Assembly (NCBI GenBank): GCA_050290225.1
Contig: JBNKHG010000097.1
Location: 1 to 55,244 of the forward strand
Origin: JBNKHG01 sp050290225
Lineage (GTDB): Bacteria > Pseudomonadota > Gammaproteobacteria > Pseudomonadales > Cellvibrionaceae
Direction of reading: 5' to 3'
Length of the DNA: 55,244 nucleotides
Shown: in pieces, positions 8,745 through 17,335 of the stretch
How positions within the stretch are numbered: position 1 is the first letter of the stretch
Layout of the letters: every line of letters begins with the position of its first letter
Program-made: the position numbers and the translations under genes
The notes under the pieces: model-generated
What the model saw: only the letters and a program-made list of their open reading frames with translations
What the model was told of the DNA's origin: nothing
Database searches by the model: none

Positions 8745-9806
8745 ATGCGAAGACAAGATTTTAGCTACGACCTGCCCGATGAATTGATTGCACGTCAGCC
8801 CGCCGCCGAACGCAGCGGTAGCCGTCTACTGGCACTTGATGGCGAAACAGGTGCAATTGACCACCACAAGTTTCCGGATCTGCTCGATTTTCTGGAGCCT
8901 GGCGACTTGATGGTGTTTAACAACACCCGGGTGATTCCGGCACGGGTGTTTGGCAAAAAGGCCACGGGTGGTCAGGTGGAGGTGCTGGTGGAGCGGGTGC
9001 TGGATAATCACCGGGTGCTGGCTCATACCCGTGCCAGCAAGGCGCCCAGGGTCAACTCAGAGATTATTCTCGAAGATGGGACGTCGCTGTTGGTGTTGAA
9101 TCGCCATGAATCCCTGTTTGAATTGCAGTTTCCCAAAGCGGAGTCCGCCCTGGCCGTGCTCGAGCGCATCGGCCATATGCCGCTGCCGCCCTATATTGAT
9201 CGCCCCGATGTCGAGGCTGACCGGGAACGTTACCAGACGGTGTACAGCGACAAGGACCGGACCGGCGCGGTGGCGGCGCCTACCGCCGGCTTGCACTTTG
9301 ATCAGCCGCTGCTTGATGCGTTAAAGGAAAAAGGGGTGACCATCGCCTTCGTGACTCTCCATGTGGGCGCGGGTACCTTTCAGCCGGTGCGGGTGGACAA
9401 TATCCGCGAGCACAGGATGCACGCCGAGATTATGGAGGTGAGTGCCGAAGTCTGTGAACAGGTGCGCGCCACCAAGGCTGCCGGCAAGCGCGTGATCGCT
9501 GTGGGGACGACCTCGGTGCGTTGCCTGGAGACAGCCGCCCAGGGAGGCGATATCCAGCCCTACCAGGGAGAGACCCAGATCTTTATTTACCCCAGTTACC
9601 AGTACCAGGTGGTGGATGCCCTGGTTACCAACTTTCACCTGCCCGAGTCCACCCTGTTGATGCTGGTATCGGCCTTTGCGGGTTTCCAGCACACTATGGC
9701 GGCTTATCGGGCGGCGGTGGCCGAACGCTACCGCTTTTTCAGCTATGGCGATGCCATGTTTATTTCCCGCAATCCCAATGCCCACAATGAACGGGTTGGC
9801 GAATGA
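8745..9806 (+). CDS. queA: S-adenosylmethionine:tRNA ribosyltransferase-isomerase
   Basis: QueA moves the ribosyl part of SAM onto 7-aminomethyl-7-deazaguanine in tRNA to make epoxyqueuosine, the step after Tgt. The 353-residue length is normal. The start MRRQDFSYDLPDELIA is the family's usual N-terminus, and GDLMVFNNTRVIPARVFG, PLPPYI and AAPTAGLHF are characteristic. The C-terminus with NFHLPESTLLMLVSAFAG is intact. It is followed after 46 bp by tgt in the same direction, the widespread queA-tgt pair, and both enzymes act in the cytoplasm. Confidence 0.97.
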   Translation: MRRQDFSYDLPDELIARQPAAERSGSRLLALDGETGAIDHHKFPDLLDFLEPGDLMVFNNTRVIPARVFGKKATGGQVEVLVERVLDNHRVLAHTRASKAPRVNSEIILEDGTSLLVLNRHESLFELQFPKAESALAVLERIGHMPLPPYIDRPDVEADRERYQTVYSDKDRTGAVAAPTAGLHFDQPLLDALKEKGVTIAFVTLHVGAGTFQPVRVDNIREHRMHAEIMEVSAEVCEQVRATKAAGKRVIAVGTTSVRCLETAAQGGDIQPYQGETQIFIYPSYQYQVVDALVTNFHLPESTLLMLVSAFAGFQHTMAAYRAAVAERYRFFSYGDAMFISRNPNAHNERVGE

Positions 9807-9852
9807 GGCTGCTCCGGGCAAACAGATTTTTATTGGTAGAGGTTAAAGCAGC

Positions 9853-11001
9853 GTGAGTCGTGAATGCTTTATGCAATTTGAACTGGACACCACCGACGGC
9901 AAGGCCCGCCGCGGACGTTTGCGGTTCCCCCGCGGTGTGGTGGAAACCCCGGCTTTTATGCCGGTAGGCACCTACGGCACCGTCAAGGGGATGCTGCCCC
10001 GGGACGTGGAGGAAATCGGAGCCCAGATCATTCTTGGAAACACCTTCCATCTTATGCTGCGCCCTGGAATAGAAGTGATCCAGGCCCACGGCAGGAGTGG
10101 CAGTCCGGGTACCTTGCACGACTTTATGCAGTGGCAGGGACCGATCCTGACCGATTCCGGCGGTTTCCAAGTGTTCAGCCTGGGGAAATTGCGCAAGATT
10201 ACGGAAGAGGGGGTGTCTTTCAAGTCCCCGATTAACGGTAGCCCGGTGTTTCTCGATCCCGAAGGTTCGATTCGGGTACAGCAGGCTCTGGGGTCGGATA
10301 TCGTGATGATCTTTGACGAGTGTACCCCCTATCCGGCCTCGGAAAAGCAGGCGCGCGAATCCATGGAACTGTCCCTGCGCTGGGCCCGGCGCAGTAAAGA
10401 TGCCCACGGCGATAGCCCCTCGGCCCTGTTTGGGATTATCCAGGGCGGCATGTACGAGCATCTGCGTTCGGAGTCTCTGCGCGGTCTGGAATCCATCGGC
10501 TTTGACGGCTATGCCATCGGTGGTCTGTCGGTCGGGGAGCCGAAAGAGGATATGGTACGTATTCTCGACCACCTGGGGATGGAGATGCCGGTGGACAAAC
10601 CCCGTTACCTGATGGGTGTGGGTAAGCCGGCGGATATTGTCGAGGCGGTGCGGCGTGGCATCGACATGTTCGACTGTGTGATGCCTACCCGCAATGCGCG
10701 CAACGGACACCTGTTTACCAGCGAGGGCGTAATCAAGATCCGCAACGCCAAGTACCGGCACGACACCGGTCCCCTGGATACGGCCTGTGACTGCCATACC
10801 TGCACGAACTTCAGTCGCAGCTATTTGCACCACCTGGACAAGTGTGGTGAGATCCTGGGCGCCCAGCTCAATACTATCCACAACTTGCGCTACTACCAGA
10901 ATTTGATGACCGGCTTGCGGGGCGCTATCGCCGGGGGGCAGCTGGATCTTTTTGTGGCCGATTTCTATGGACGCCAGGGATTGGAGGCTCCGGCACTGTG
11001 A
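9853..11001 (+). CDS. tgt: Queuine tRNA-ribosyltransferase (tRNA-guanine transglycosylase)
   Basis: Tgt exchanges guanine-34 in GUN-anticodon tRNAs for preQ1. Key parts are intact: the substrate loop LTDSGGFQVFSLG, the nucleophile Asp in MFDCVMPTRNARNG, and the zinc site CDCHTC with a later His in YLHHLDK. I give the GTG start at 9853 (382 residues), which has AGAGG ten nt upstream. The alternative ATG at 9871 gives the classical MQFELDTTDGKARRGRL start but has little ribosome-site support. It lies between queA and secD. Confidence 0.96.
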   Translation: MSRECFMQFELDTTDGKARRGRLRFPRGVVETPAFMPVGTYGTVKGMLPRDVEEIGAQIILGNTFHLMLRPGIEVIQAHGRSGSPGTLHDFMQWQGPILTDSGGFQVFSLGKLRKITEEGVSFKSPINGSPVFLDPEGSIRVQQALGSDIVMIFDECTPYPASEKQARESMELSLRWARRSKDAHGDSPSALFGIIQGGMYEHLRSESLRGLESIGFDGYAIGGLSVGEPKEDMVRILDHLGMEMPVDKPRYLMGVGKPADIVEAVRRGIDMFDCVMPTRNARNGHLFTSEGVIKIRNAKYRHDTGPLDTACDCHTCTNFSRSYLHHLDKCGEILGAQLNTIHNLRYYQNLMTGLRGAIAGGQLDLFVADFYGRQGLEAPAL

Positions 11002-11019
11002 GCGGGCCTTGCAAATTCA

Positions 11020-11047
11020 TTGTTGCCCCCCAATAAAGCGGTATAAT
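11020..11047 (+). promoter_or_regulatory. Candidate sigma-70 promoter for secDF
   Basis: TTGTTG at 11020-11025 is followed, after 16 bp, by a perfect TATAAT at 11042-11047, just behind the tgt stop. Transcription would start near 11054, about 105 bp before secD. This suggests that secDF has its own promoter even though it follows tgt closely. Confidence 0.6.
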
Positions 11048-11158
11048 CCGGGCGCCTGAAACCGATTGAAGAGGCCGAGGGCTTCCGGCCAGATAAAAAG
11101 CGGCCCCGGCAACTTTCCGATGAGCCGCGATAAAGGAAACTCCGTTACGGAACTGTTT

Positions 11159-13033
11159 ATGATTAATCGTTATCCCCTGTGGAAATACCTGTTAATCCTG
11201 TTTATCGCGGTGCTGGGCTTTGTCTATGCCGCGCCCAATATCTATGCCCCTGATCCGGCGGTGCAGATTTCGGGCGAATCCAGTGCCATGGAGATCGACA
11301 GCCGCGCACTCAATAGAGCAACCAAAGCGCTCAAGGATGCGGGCATTGAGTTCTTTGGCGAAGAAACCAGCGGCCAGGCCGGGTTGATTCGCCTGGTGGA
11401 TGTCGAACAGCAGCTGCCCGCGAAAAAGGTGATCCAGCGCGCCTTGGGGGATACCTACGTCGTGGCCCTGAACAAGGCTGCCACCACGCCGGAATGGCTG
11501 CAATCATTTGGTGCCGCTCCCATGAAACTGGGTCTCGACCTGTCCGGTGGTGTGCACTTCCTGATGGAGGTGGACACTCAGGCTGCGGTGGCGAAGCGCA
11601 TGGAAACCACCACCAGCGAAATCAAGAGCCAGTTGCGCAAGGCCAAGGCCCGCTATCAGTCGGTAGTACTTGGCGAGAACAATGAGATCGTCGCCCGATT
11701 TAAATCCGCGGAGTTGCGCGACCAGGCCAGTGATGTGATTCGCAGCGAGTTCAAGGACCTGCAGCGTACCAGCGAGGATACCGCTGACGGCGGCTTTGTG
11801 ATTCGCGTCCGGATGACGGAACAGGCCATCCGCGAAATCGAGGATTATGCGGTCAGTCAAAACCTTACCACCCTGCGTAACCGGGTCAACGAACTGGGCG
11901 TGTCTGAGCCTATCGTCCAGCGCCAGGGACGCAACCGGGTGGTGGTGGAGCTGCCGGGTGTGCAGGATACCGCCGAAGCCAAGCGCATTATCGGTAAAAC
12001 CGCGAATCTGGAATTCCGGCTCGAGGCTACCCCTAAAACCCGGGTTACCGCCAAAGAGGAGTTCGAGTACCGCAGCGAGCAGGACCGCCGCCGTTTTGGC
12101 AGCGCATTGCTGGAGAAAAAGCTGATCGTCTCCGGTGACCATGTGGCCAATGCCCAGAGCAGCTTCGATTCCCAGACCAGCCAGCCCCAGGTCAATATCA
12201 CTCTAGACAGTGCCGGCGGTACCAAGATGCACCGGGCCACCCGCAACAACGTCGGTCGCCGTATGGGCATTCTGTTTATCGAATACAAGACGCGCATGAC
12301 CTACGAGACCGATGAAAACGGGGAGCAGGTCGCCATTCCCAGCCAGATCGTGGAAAAGAAAATCATCAGCCTTGCCACCATCCAGAGTGCGCTGGGGGTG
12401 CAGTTTCGCATCACCGGTTTGGAAAGCCCGGCGGAGGCCTCGGAATTGGCATTGCTGCTGCGCGCCGGTGCCCTGGCCGCGCCCATGTATTTTGTGGAAG
12501 AGCGCACTATTGGTCCGTCCCTGGGCGCCGAAAATATTGCCCTGGGTGTGACCTCGGTACAAGTCGGCCTCTTGTTGGTGCTGGTGTTTATGCTGGTTTA
12601 CTACAAGGTGTTCGGTTTGGCCGCCAATATCGCCCTGGGGGTGAACATGGTGTTGCTGGTGGCTTGCATGTCGATTCTGGGCGCGACCCTGACCCTGCCG
12701 GGGATTGCCGGTATCGTTCTGACCGTGGGTATGGCCGTGGACGCCAACGTGCTGATTTTCTCGCGGATTAAGGAGGAGTTGAAAAACGGCCTGCCGCCGC
12801 AGTCGGCCATCCATACCGGCTTTGACCGCGCCTTTACCACGATTCTTGATGCCAATATCACTACCCTGATTGTGGCGGTCATTCTCTACGGTATCGGTTC
12901 CGGGCCGGTGAAGGGCTTCGCCGTGACCCTGTCGATCGGTATCCTGACCTCCATGTTCACCGCTATCGTCGGCACCCGCGGCTTGGTAAACCTGATCTAC
13001 GGCGGTCGCAACGTGAAGAAACTCTGGATCTAA
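11159..13033 (+). CDS. secD: Protein translocase subunit SecD
   Basis: SecD works with SecF at the SecYEG channel, using the proton motive force to help pull proteins across the inner membrane. The start at 11159 gives MINRYPLWKYLLILF, the family's usual N-terminus (624 residues). The frame is open upstream to 11066 but that extension is not conserved. Visible features are the first membrane helix, the motif LGLDLSGGVHFLMEVD, the periplasmic P1 region, five C-terminal helices, and GMAVDANVLIFSRIKEE. secF follows after 11 bp. The usual small yajC gene is missing between tgt and this gene; only about 157 bp of leader remains there. Confidence 0.97.
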   Translation: MINRYPLWKYLLILFIAVLGFVYAAPNIYAPDPAVQISGESSAMEIDSRALNRATKALKDAGIEFFGEETSGQAGLIRLVDVEQQLPAKKVIQRALGDTYVVALNKAATTPEWLQSFGAAPMKLGLDLSGGVHFLMEVDTQAAVAKRMETTTSEIKSQLRKAKARYQSVVLGENNEIVARFKSAELRDQASDVIRSEFKDLQRTSEDTADGGFVIRVRMTEQAIREIEDYAVSQNLTTLRNRVNELGVSEPIVQRQGRNRVVVELPGVQDTAEAKRIIGKTANLEFRLEATPKTRVTAKEEFEYRSEQDRRRFGSALLEKKLIVSGDHVANAQSSFDSQTSQPQVNITLDSAGGTKMHRATRNNVGRRMGILFIEYKTRMTYETDENGEQVAIPSQIVEKKIISLATIQSALGVQFRITGLESPAEASELALLLRAGALAAPMYFVEERTIGPSLGAENIALGVTSVQVGLLLVLVFMLVYYKVFGLAANIALGVNMVLLVACMSILGATLTLPGIAGIVLTVGMAVDANVLIFSRIKEELKNGLPPQSAIHTGFDRAFTTILDANITTLIVAVILYGIGSGPVKGFAVTLSIGILTSMFTAIVGTRGLVNLIYGGRNVKKLWI

Positions 13034-13044
13034 GGACGCGCATC

Positions 13045-14205
13045 ATGGCAGAAGTAAAAGTGATTAATTTTATGGGCCAGCGCAAGATCGCGGCCACGCT
13101 CTCCATTCTGTTGCTGGTGGGGTCGGTGGTTTCCCTGGCCATTAACGGCTTGCAGTTTGGACTGGATTTTACCGGGGGAACCCAGATTGAAGTGGGTTAT
13201 AGCCAGACGGCGGATTTGGAAGTCGCCCGCGAAGTGCTCGCCAAAGAAGGGCTCGAAAAGTCGGTGGTCGTGTACTATGGCGCAGATACTGACGTTCTTA
13301 TTCGTACCCAGGGCTCACTGGATAAGGCCGTGGTTCGCCAGGTTCAGCGCTACCTGACTAACGCCGGGCAGGGGGGCGCGGCTATCGTGACCAAACCTCG
13401 GGTGGATAAGGAGCGCGGTGATTATGCTGCTGAGTTGCTGATTGAAGGCGCCGAACTTTCAGCGGGCGCCGTTGATGCATTGTTCCCCGTGCGTTTCTTT
13501 GGCGCTGTAAAAACCGAAAAACTGGGAGAAAAGTTTTCCGTTCTGACACAGAACGGATTGGAAGTGGCGTATACCAATGCTTTGGTAAGGGCGCTCTCTG
13601 ATGCCAGCGGGGCCGATGTCGAATTGCGTCGCAGTGAATTCGTCGGTCCCCAAGTGGGTGAGGAGTTGCGCGATGACGGTGGCCTCGGCATGCTGTTTGC
13701 GTTGGTGGTGGTAATGGTTTACGTGGCCATGCGCTTCCAGTTCAAGTTTTCCTTCGGCGCCGTGACCGCCCTGGCTCACGATGTGATATTGGTTCTGGGC
13801 TTTTTCTCGGTCTTGGGATTGGATTTCGACCTGACTGTCCTGGCAGCGGTGTTGGCGGTCATCGGCTATTCCCTCAACGATACCATCGTGGTTTCCGATC
13901 GCATTCGGGAAAACTTCCGCAAGCTGCGCAAAGGCCACCCCGAAGAGGTGATCAATGTCTCTCTCAGCCAGACATTGGGCCGTACCTTGATCACGTCCCT
14001 CACGACCCTGTTGGTGTTGGTTGCGCTGTTCCTGGTTGGCGGAGAGCTGATCCACGGATTCTCTATCGCCCTGATCGTCGGTGTGCTGGTGGGTACCTAT
14101 TCCTCAATTTATGTGGCGGCGAATGTGCTGTTGGCACTGAATATCAGTAAGGCAGATCTTGTGGAGCCGGTTAAGGAGGGGGCTGAAATCGATGAGATGC
14201 CGTAG
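13045..14205 (+). CDS. secF: Protein translocase subunit SecF
   Basis: Partner of SecD in the SecDF translocation motor. It has 386 residues with a normal N-terminal helix, then FGLDFTGGTQIEV. The later membrane core shows ALAHDVILVLGFF and YSLNDTIVVSDRIRENFRKL, both strongly conserved in SecF. The 11-bp gap from secD and the ribosome site region AAGGACGCGCATC support co-transcription. It is the last gene of the unit and converges on suhB. Confidence 0.97.
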   Translation: MAEVKVINFMGQRKIAATLSILLLVGSVVSLAINGLQFGLDFTGGTQIEVGYSQTADLEVAREVLAKEGLEKSVVVYYGADTDVLIRTQGSLDKAVVRQVQRYLTNAGQGGAAIVTKPRVDKERGDYAAELLIEGAELSAGAVDALFPVRFFGAVKTEKLGEKFSVLTQNGLEVAYTNALVRALSDASGADVELRRSEFVGPQVGEELRDDGGLGMLFALVVVMVYVAMRFQFKFSFGAVTALAHDVILVLGFFSVLGLDFDLTVLAAVLAVIGYSLNDTIVVSDRIRENFRKLRKGHPEEVINVSLSQTLGRTLITSLTTLLVLVALFLVGGELIHGFSIALIVGVLVGTYSSIYVAANVLLALNISKADLVEPVKEGAEIDEMP

Positions 14206-14293
14206 GGGTGAGCTGGAAGCCGCAAGCTTTAAGCTGCAAGTCATTCTTTAGGTGATTAAGTACGCAGATTCGACAGGAGCTGGCATTCTAAAC

Positions 14294-14318
14294 GCCAAAT
14301 GGCAATTTGCCATTTGGC
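14294..14318. repeat. 25-bp palindrome within an intergenic mosaic repeat
   Basis: A perfect 12-1-12 palindrome (arm GCCAAATGGCAA) lies between the converging secF and suhB genes. It is flanked by similar sequences in opposite orientation: AAGCTTTAAGCTGCAAG near 14223-14240, and CTTGCCGCTTAAAACTTGCC with CTTGCCGCTTGCCG near 14330-14355. There is no T tract, so it is not a standard terminator, though it may still stop transcription from either side. The composition suggests an intergenic mosaic repeat. Confidence 0.7.
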
Positions 14319-14359
14319 AGTGAATAGCTTGCCGCTTAAAACTTGCCGCTTGCCGCCAC

Positions 14360-15160
14360 TCAAATCTTGCCCAAATGTTTCTGCACAATTTGCAGCGTCG
14401 GCTTAAACACCTTAGGCGTGCCGCAAACAATATGACCGGTATCTAAATAGGTGTTGCCGCCGTTAAAGTCGCTGACCAAGCCGCCAGCTTCCTTCACCAG
14501 CAGTACTCCCGCTGCAATGTCCCATTCGTTCAGATTCATTTCCCAGAATGCATCAAAGCGACCGGCCGCCACATAGGCTAAATCCAGTGCCGCCGAGCCG
14601 GGACGGCGAATACCCGCCGTTTGACCCGCAATCTCGTGCATACAGGCCAGATAGGGCGTCATATTCTCAAAAGCAAAGCCGCTAAAGGGGATTCCGGTAC
14701 CGATCAGGGCGCCGTCCAGGCCACGGCGGGAGGAGACGCGAATGCGGCGGCCGTTCAGGGCGGCACCGCGACCGCGGCTGGCCGTGAATTCTTCACGTTT
14801 AATGGGGTCCAGTACCACCGCATGCTCGATCTGTCCCTTGTGTCTACAGGCGATGGAGACCGCAAAATGGGGAATGCCGTGGATAAAGTTGGTGGTGCCA
14901 TCAAGGGGATCGATAATCCACTCGTAGTCACTGTTCTTGCCCTCGGTTACACCTGTTTCCTCGCCGCGGATGGTGTGGTCAGGGTAGGCCTTGCGCAGGT
15001 GATAGATGATCTCTTTTTCCGAAGCTCTATCGACCTCTGTGACAAAATCATTGCGGCCCTTGGCCTCAATGGTCACGACATCGACGCGCTCGAGCGCGCG
15101 CTCAATAAGCTCACCGGCCTTGCGCGCAGCGCGCAAAGCGATTTTTAACATGGGTTCCAT
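14360..15160 (-). CDS. suhB: Inositol-1-monophosphatase family protein SuhB
   Basis: A Mg-dependent phosphatase of the inositol monophosphatase family. In enterobacteria SuhB also joins the rRNA antitermination complex with NusA. The 266 residues from 15160 begin MEPMLKIALRAARKAG, matching the family start; the frame extends 9 codons further but not in a conserved way. Metal-site motifs are complete: GEETG, WIIDPLDGTTNFIHG and EWDIAAG. It is transcribed away from trmJ, the common gammaproteobacterial arrangement. Confidence 0.95.
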   Translation of the reverse strand: MEPMLKIALRAARKAGELIERALERVDVVTIEAKGRNDFVTEVDRASEKEIIYHLRKAYPDHTIRGEETGVTEGKNSDYEWIIDPLDGTTNFIHGIPHFAVSIACRHKGQIEHAVVLDPIKREEFTASRGRGAALNGRRIRVSSRRGLDGALIGTGIPFSGFAFENMTPYLACMHEIAGQTAGIRRPGSAALDLAYVAAGRFDAFWEMNLNEWDIAAGVLLVKEAGGLVSDFNGGNTYLDTGHIVCGTPKVFKPTLQIVQKHLGKI

Positions 15161-15516
15161 AGGGCACCATTCAACGTGAAATGTCAAAGAACGTGGGCTG
15201 TCCGCTAAAGCCGGATTGGGGCTTCCTCGGCACCGGGCGGCGAATTATAGCAGCCGGGGTTTATACAACACCAGTTCTAACCTGTCGGCTATGCCATTCA
15301 GCACTGATTCAGTTGATATCGCCACAATGCGCTCTAATGGAGAAGTCGCAGTCGACCTGTTCGAAAGCAAGGGTAGGCAGTAGGCGTTGGCATTACGGGA
15401 CGCAGCTGGGTCAGAATGCCGCGGCAATTTTTGAAGCGGAGGGAAATTTGCTAGACTGCGCGCCGACACAAAGCCATACAAACCCGCTGCCCGCCGTGAT
15501 GGAGCCACCTATATCC

Positions 15517-16326
15517 ATGTCTGACGCCTTATTTGACAAGATTCGTATTGTCCTCGTAAACACCTCCCACCCCGGCAATATCGGAGGTGCCGCCCGGGCC
15601 CTGAAAAACATGGGCCTGTCGCGGCTGTATCTGGTGGAACCCAAGGAATACCCGGCAGACAAGGCGGTCTGGCGCGCAGCCGGGGCACTGGATGTGCTGG
15701 ATAGTGCCGTGGTGGTGGAAAGCCTTGACGATGCTATCGGCGACTGTGGCCTGGTGGTGGGAACCAGCGCCCGCGAGCGCCGGATTCCCTGGCCTCTGGT
15801 TACGCCGCGTGAATGCGGCGAGCGCGCCTGGGCCGAGGCCCGACACCACGATATTGCCATTATCTTCGGGCGCGAGGACCGGGGATTGACCAATGAGGAG
15901 CTGCACAAATGTAATTACCACGTGCACATTCCCGCCAACGATGCCTACAGTTCCCTCAACCTGGCCGCCGCAGTCCAGGTCGTTTGCTACGAGATACGCA
16001 TGGCCTACCTGACCGCCAAAGCGGGCAAATTACCCCATTTTGATGATTGGGATGTGCCGCCCGCCAATCAACAGGCCCAGGAACGCTATTATCAGCATCT
16101 GCAGGAAACCCTGGAAGAGTTGGGCTTTTTGGAAAAAGGCAACCCTCGCCAGACCATGACTCGCCTGCGCCGCCTCTACAATCGCGTACGTTTGGATGAG
16201 ATGGAACTCAGTATCTTGCGGGGAATGTTGACCTCGACCCAGAATTACATTTACCACTCCAGGAAGAAACTGGAGAAAATGATGGCCTTTGACAGAGGTC
16301 AAGAAAAAGACGGTGTGGACCAATAG
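15517..16326 (+). CDS. trmJ: tRNA (cytidine/uridine-32-2'-O)-methyltransferase TrmJ
   Basis: A SPOUT-class methyltransferase that methylates the 2'-OH of nucleotide 32 in several tRNAs. The start at 15517 gives MSDALFDKIRIVLVNTSHPGNIG (269 residues), with GGAG 12 nt upstream; the frame is open far upstream but without conservation, and an ATG at 15499 is a weaker option. SPOUT knot motifs are present: HPGNIGGAARALKNMG, IIFGREDRGLTNEEL and SSLNLAAAVQVVCYE. The region 15161-15516 between suhB and trmJ holds both promoters and no further gene. The isc genes that often follow trmJ are absent. Confidence 0.95.
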   Translation: MSDALFDKIRIVLVNTSHPGNIGGAARALKNMGLSRLYLVEPKEYPADKAVWRAAGALDVLDSAVVVESLDDAIGDCGLVVGTSARERRIPWPLVTPRECGERAWAEARHHDIAIIFGREDRGLTNEELHKCNYHVHIPANDAYSSLNLAAAVQVVCYEIRMAYLTAKAGKLPHFDDWDVPPANQQAQERYYQHLQETLEELGFLEKGNPRQTMTRLRRLYNRVRLDEMELSILRGMLTSTQNYIYHSRKKLEKMMAFDRGQEKDGVDQ

Positions 16327-16424
16327 GCCAGGAAAGTACGACTAATGGGCACTAGCGAGTCGGCAACTTAAGTGGTAAAAGGTTTTCCAGTGATTAGCAA
16401 AGCAAAAACGTACAGGAGTGAATT

Positions 16425-16766
16425 ATGAGCCAAGTCCAAGTAATGAAAGCAAAAGCAGTAACGCTTGCCTTCAAAACCGCTGCCGTAGCCTTGTTGGCGA
16501 CCGGTATCAGTGTCGCAGCCACCGCCGGTGATATAGAAGCTGGCAAGGCCAAGGCCGTTATGTGCGCCGCCTGTCACGGCCCCGCCGGTATCAGTCCCAA
16601 CCCTCTCTGGCCCAACCTCGCCGGGCAAAAGGAAGCCTACCTGGTCAAACAACTGAAAGATTTTAAATCCGGTGCCCGCAAGGACCCGTCCATGTCCGCT
16701 ATGGCGATGTCTCTGAGCGACACCGATGTGGAGGATGTGGCTGCCTATTACTCAAGTTTGAAATAA
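16425..16766 (+). CDS. Small periplasmic c-type cytochrome (c553-like)
   Basis: A 113-residue class I cytochrome c. A signal peptide of about 34 residues ends near AATAGD, and one haem site CAACH follows. The axial Met is probably in PSMSAMAMSLS, and the C-terminal helix is VEDVAAYYSSL. The strong ribosome site AGGAGTGAATT precedes the ATG. It is a periplasmic electron carrier, but the partner oxidase or reductase cannot be told from context. A strong terminator follows, so it is probably monocistronic. Confidence 0.92.
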   Translation: MSQVQVMKAKAVTLAFKTAAVALLATGISVAATAGDIEAGKAKAVMCAACHGPAGISPNPLWPNLAGQKEAYLVKQLKDFKSGARKDPSMSAMAMSLSDTDVEDVAAYYSSLK

Positions 16767-16832
16767 TCGGCTTTGTCAGGCAGCTCACCGGTAAGTTTTC
16801 CAGCCGCTGGCCTGCCAGACACCAATATCCAT

Positions 16833-16870
16833 AAAAAAAGCGGGCCTATTGTCAATGGGCCCGTTTTTTT
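16833..16870 (+). terminator. Rho-independent terminator after cytochrome c gene
   Basis: An A tract, a CGGGCC...GGCCCG stem with an inner ATT/AAT extension, and seven Ts form a classic intrinsic terminator that could act on both strands. It lies about 65 bp behind the cytochrome stop and before bolA. Confidence 0.9.
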
Positions 16871-16977
16871 ATGGACGAATTTGGGCTCCTATCCCGTATA
16901 ATGATCGGTTCTATCCGATAACCGCTACATAGCCGGTTAAATAGGCGTCTACCCTTTTAATAGTCCGTGAGAGAACC

Positions 16978-17310
16978 ATGAGTGAATCCGCCCCCGTTCA
17001 GAGCGCCATCGAACGCAAGTTGGTCGAGTCCTTCAAGCCCCAATTCCAGCAGGTGATCAACGAGAGTCATATGCACAGTGTGCCCCCTGGGTCGGAATCC
17101 CACTTTAAGGTGGTGCTGGTTACCGCGGCATTTGAAGGCAAGCGCCAGGTGCAGCGGCACCAGCAGGTGTATGGCTGCCTGCGCGAAGAAATGGATGGGC
17201 CCGTGCATGCACTGGCGCTGCACACCTATACGCCCGAGGAGTGGCGCCAGGTGGATGACGCGCCGGCTTCCCCCCAGTGTCTGGGGGGCAACAAGCTGGA
17301 TGTCTACTGA
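16978..17310 (+). CDS. bolA: BolA family protein
   Basis: BolA proteins bind monothiol glutaredoxins through a shared [2Fe-2S] cluster and influence cell shape and iron responses. The 110 residues show the family fold, with ESHMHSVPPGSESHFKVVLVT and the conserved RHQQVYGCLREEM helix, then VHALALHTYTPEEW. The longer, BolA-proper C-terminus is present. GAGAG precedes the ATG. The trhO start region overlaps its end, so the two are probably translated together. Confidence 0.93.
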   Translation: MSESAPVQSAIERKLVESFKPQFQQVINESHMHSVPPGSESHFKVVLVTAAFEGKRQVQRHQQVYGCLREEMDGPVHALALHTYTPEEWRQVDDAPASPQCLGGNKLDVY

Positions 17311-17335
17311 TGCTGTGTTAGATCACGCCGCTGAT

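Noticed and set aside
9760..10881. 373-codon minus frame opposite tgt
   Set aside because: Antisense of a strongly conserved gene, no start signal or motifs of its own.
15181..15516. N-terminal extension of trmJ
   Set aside because: Open by chance; TrmJ similarity begins at MSDALFDKIRIV and the extension contains the divergent promoter region.
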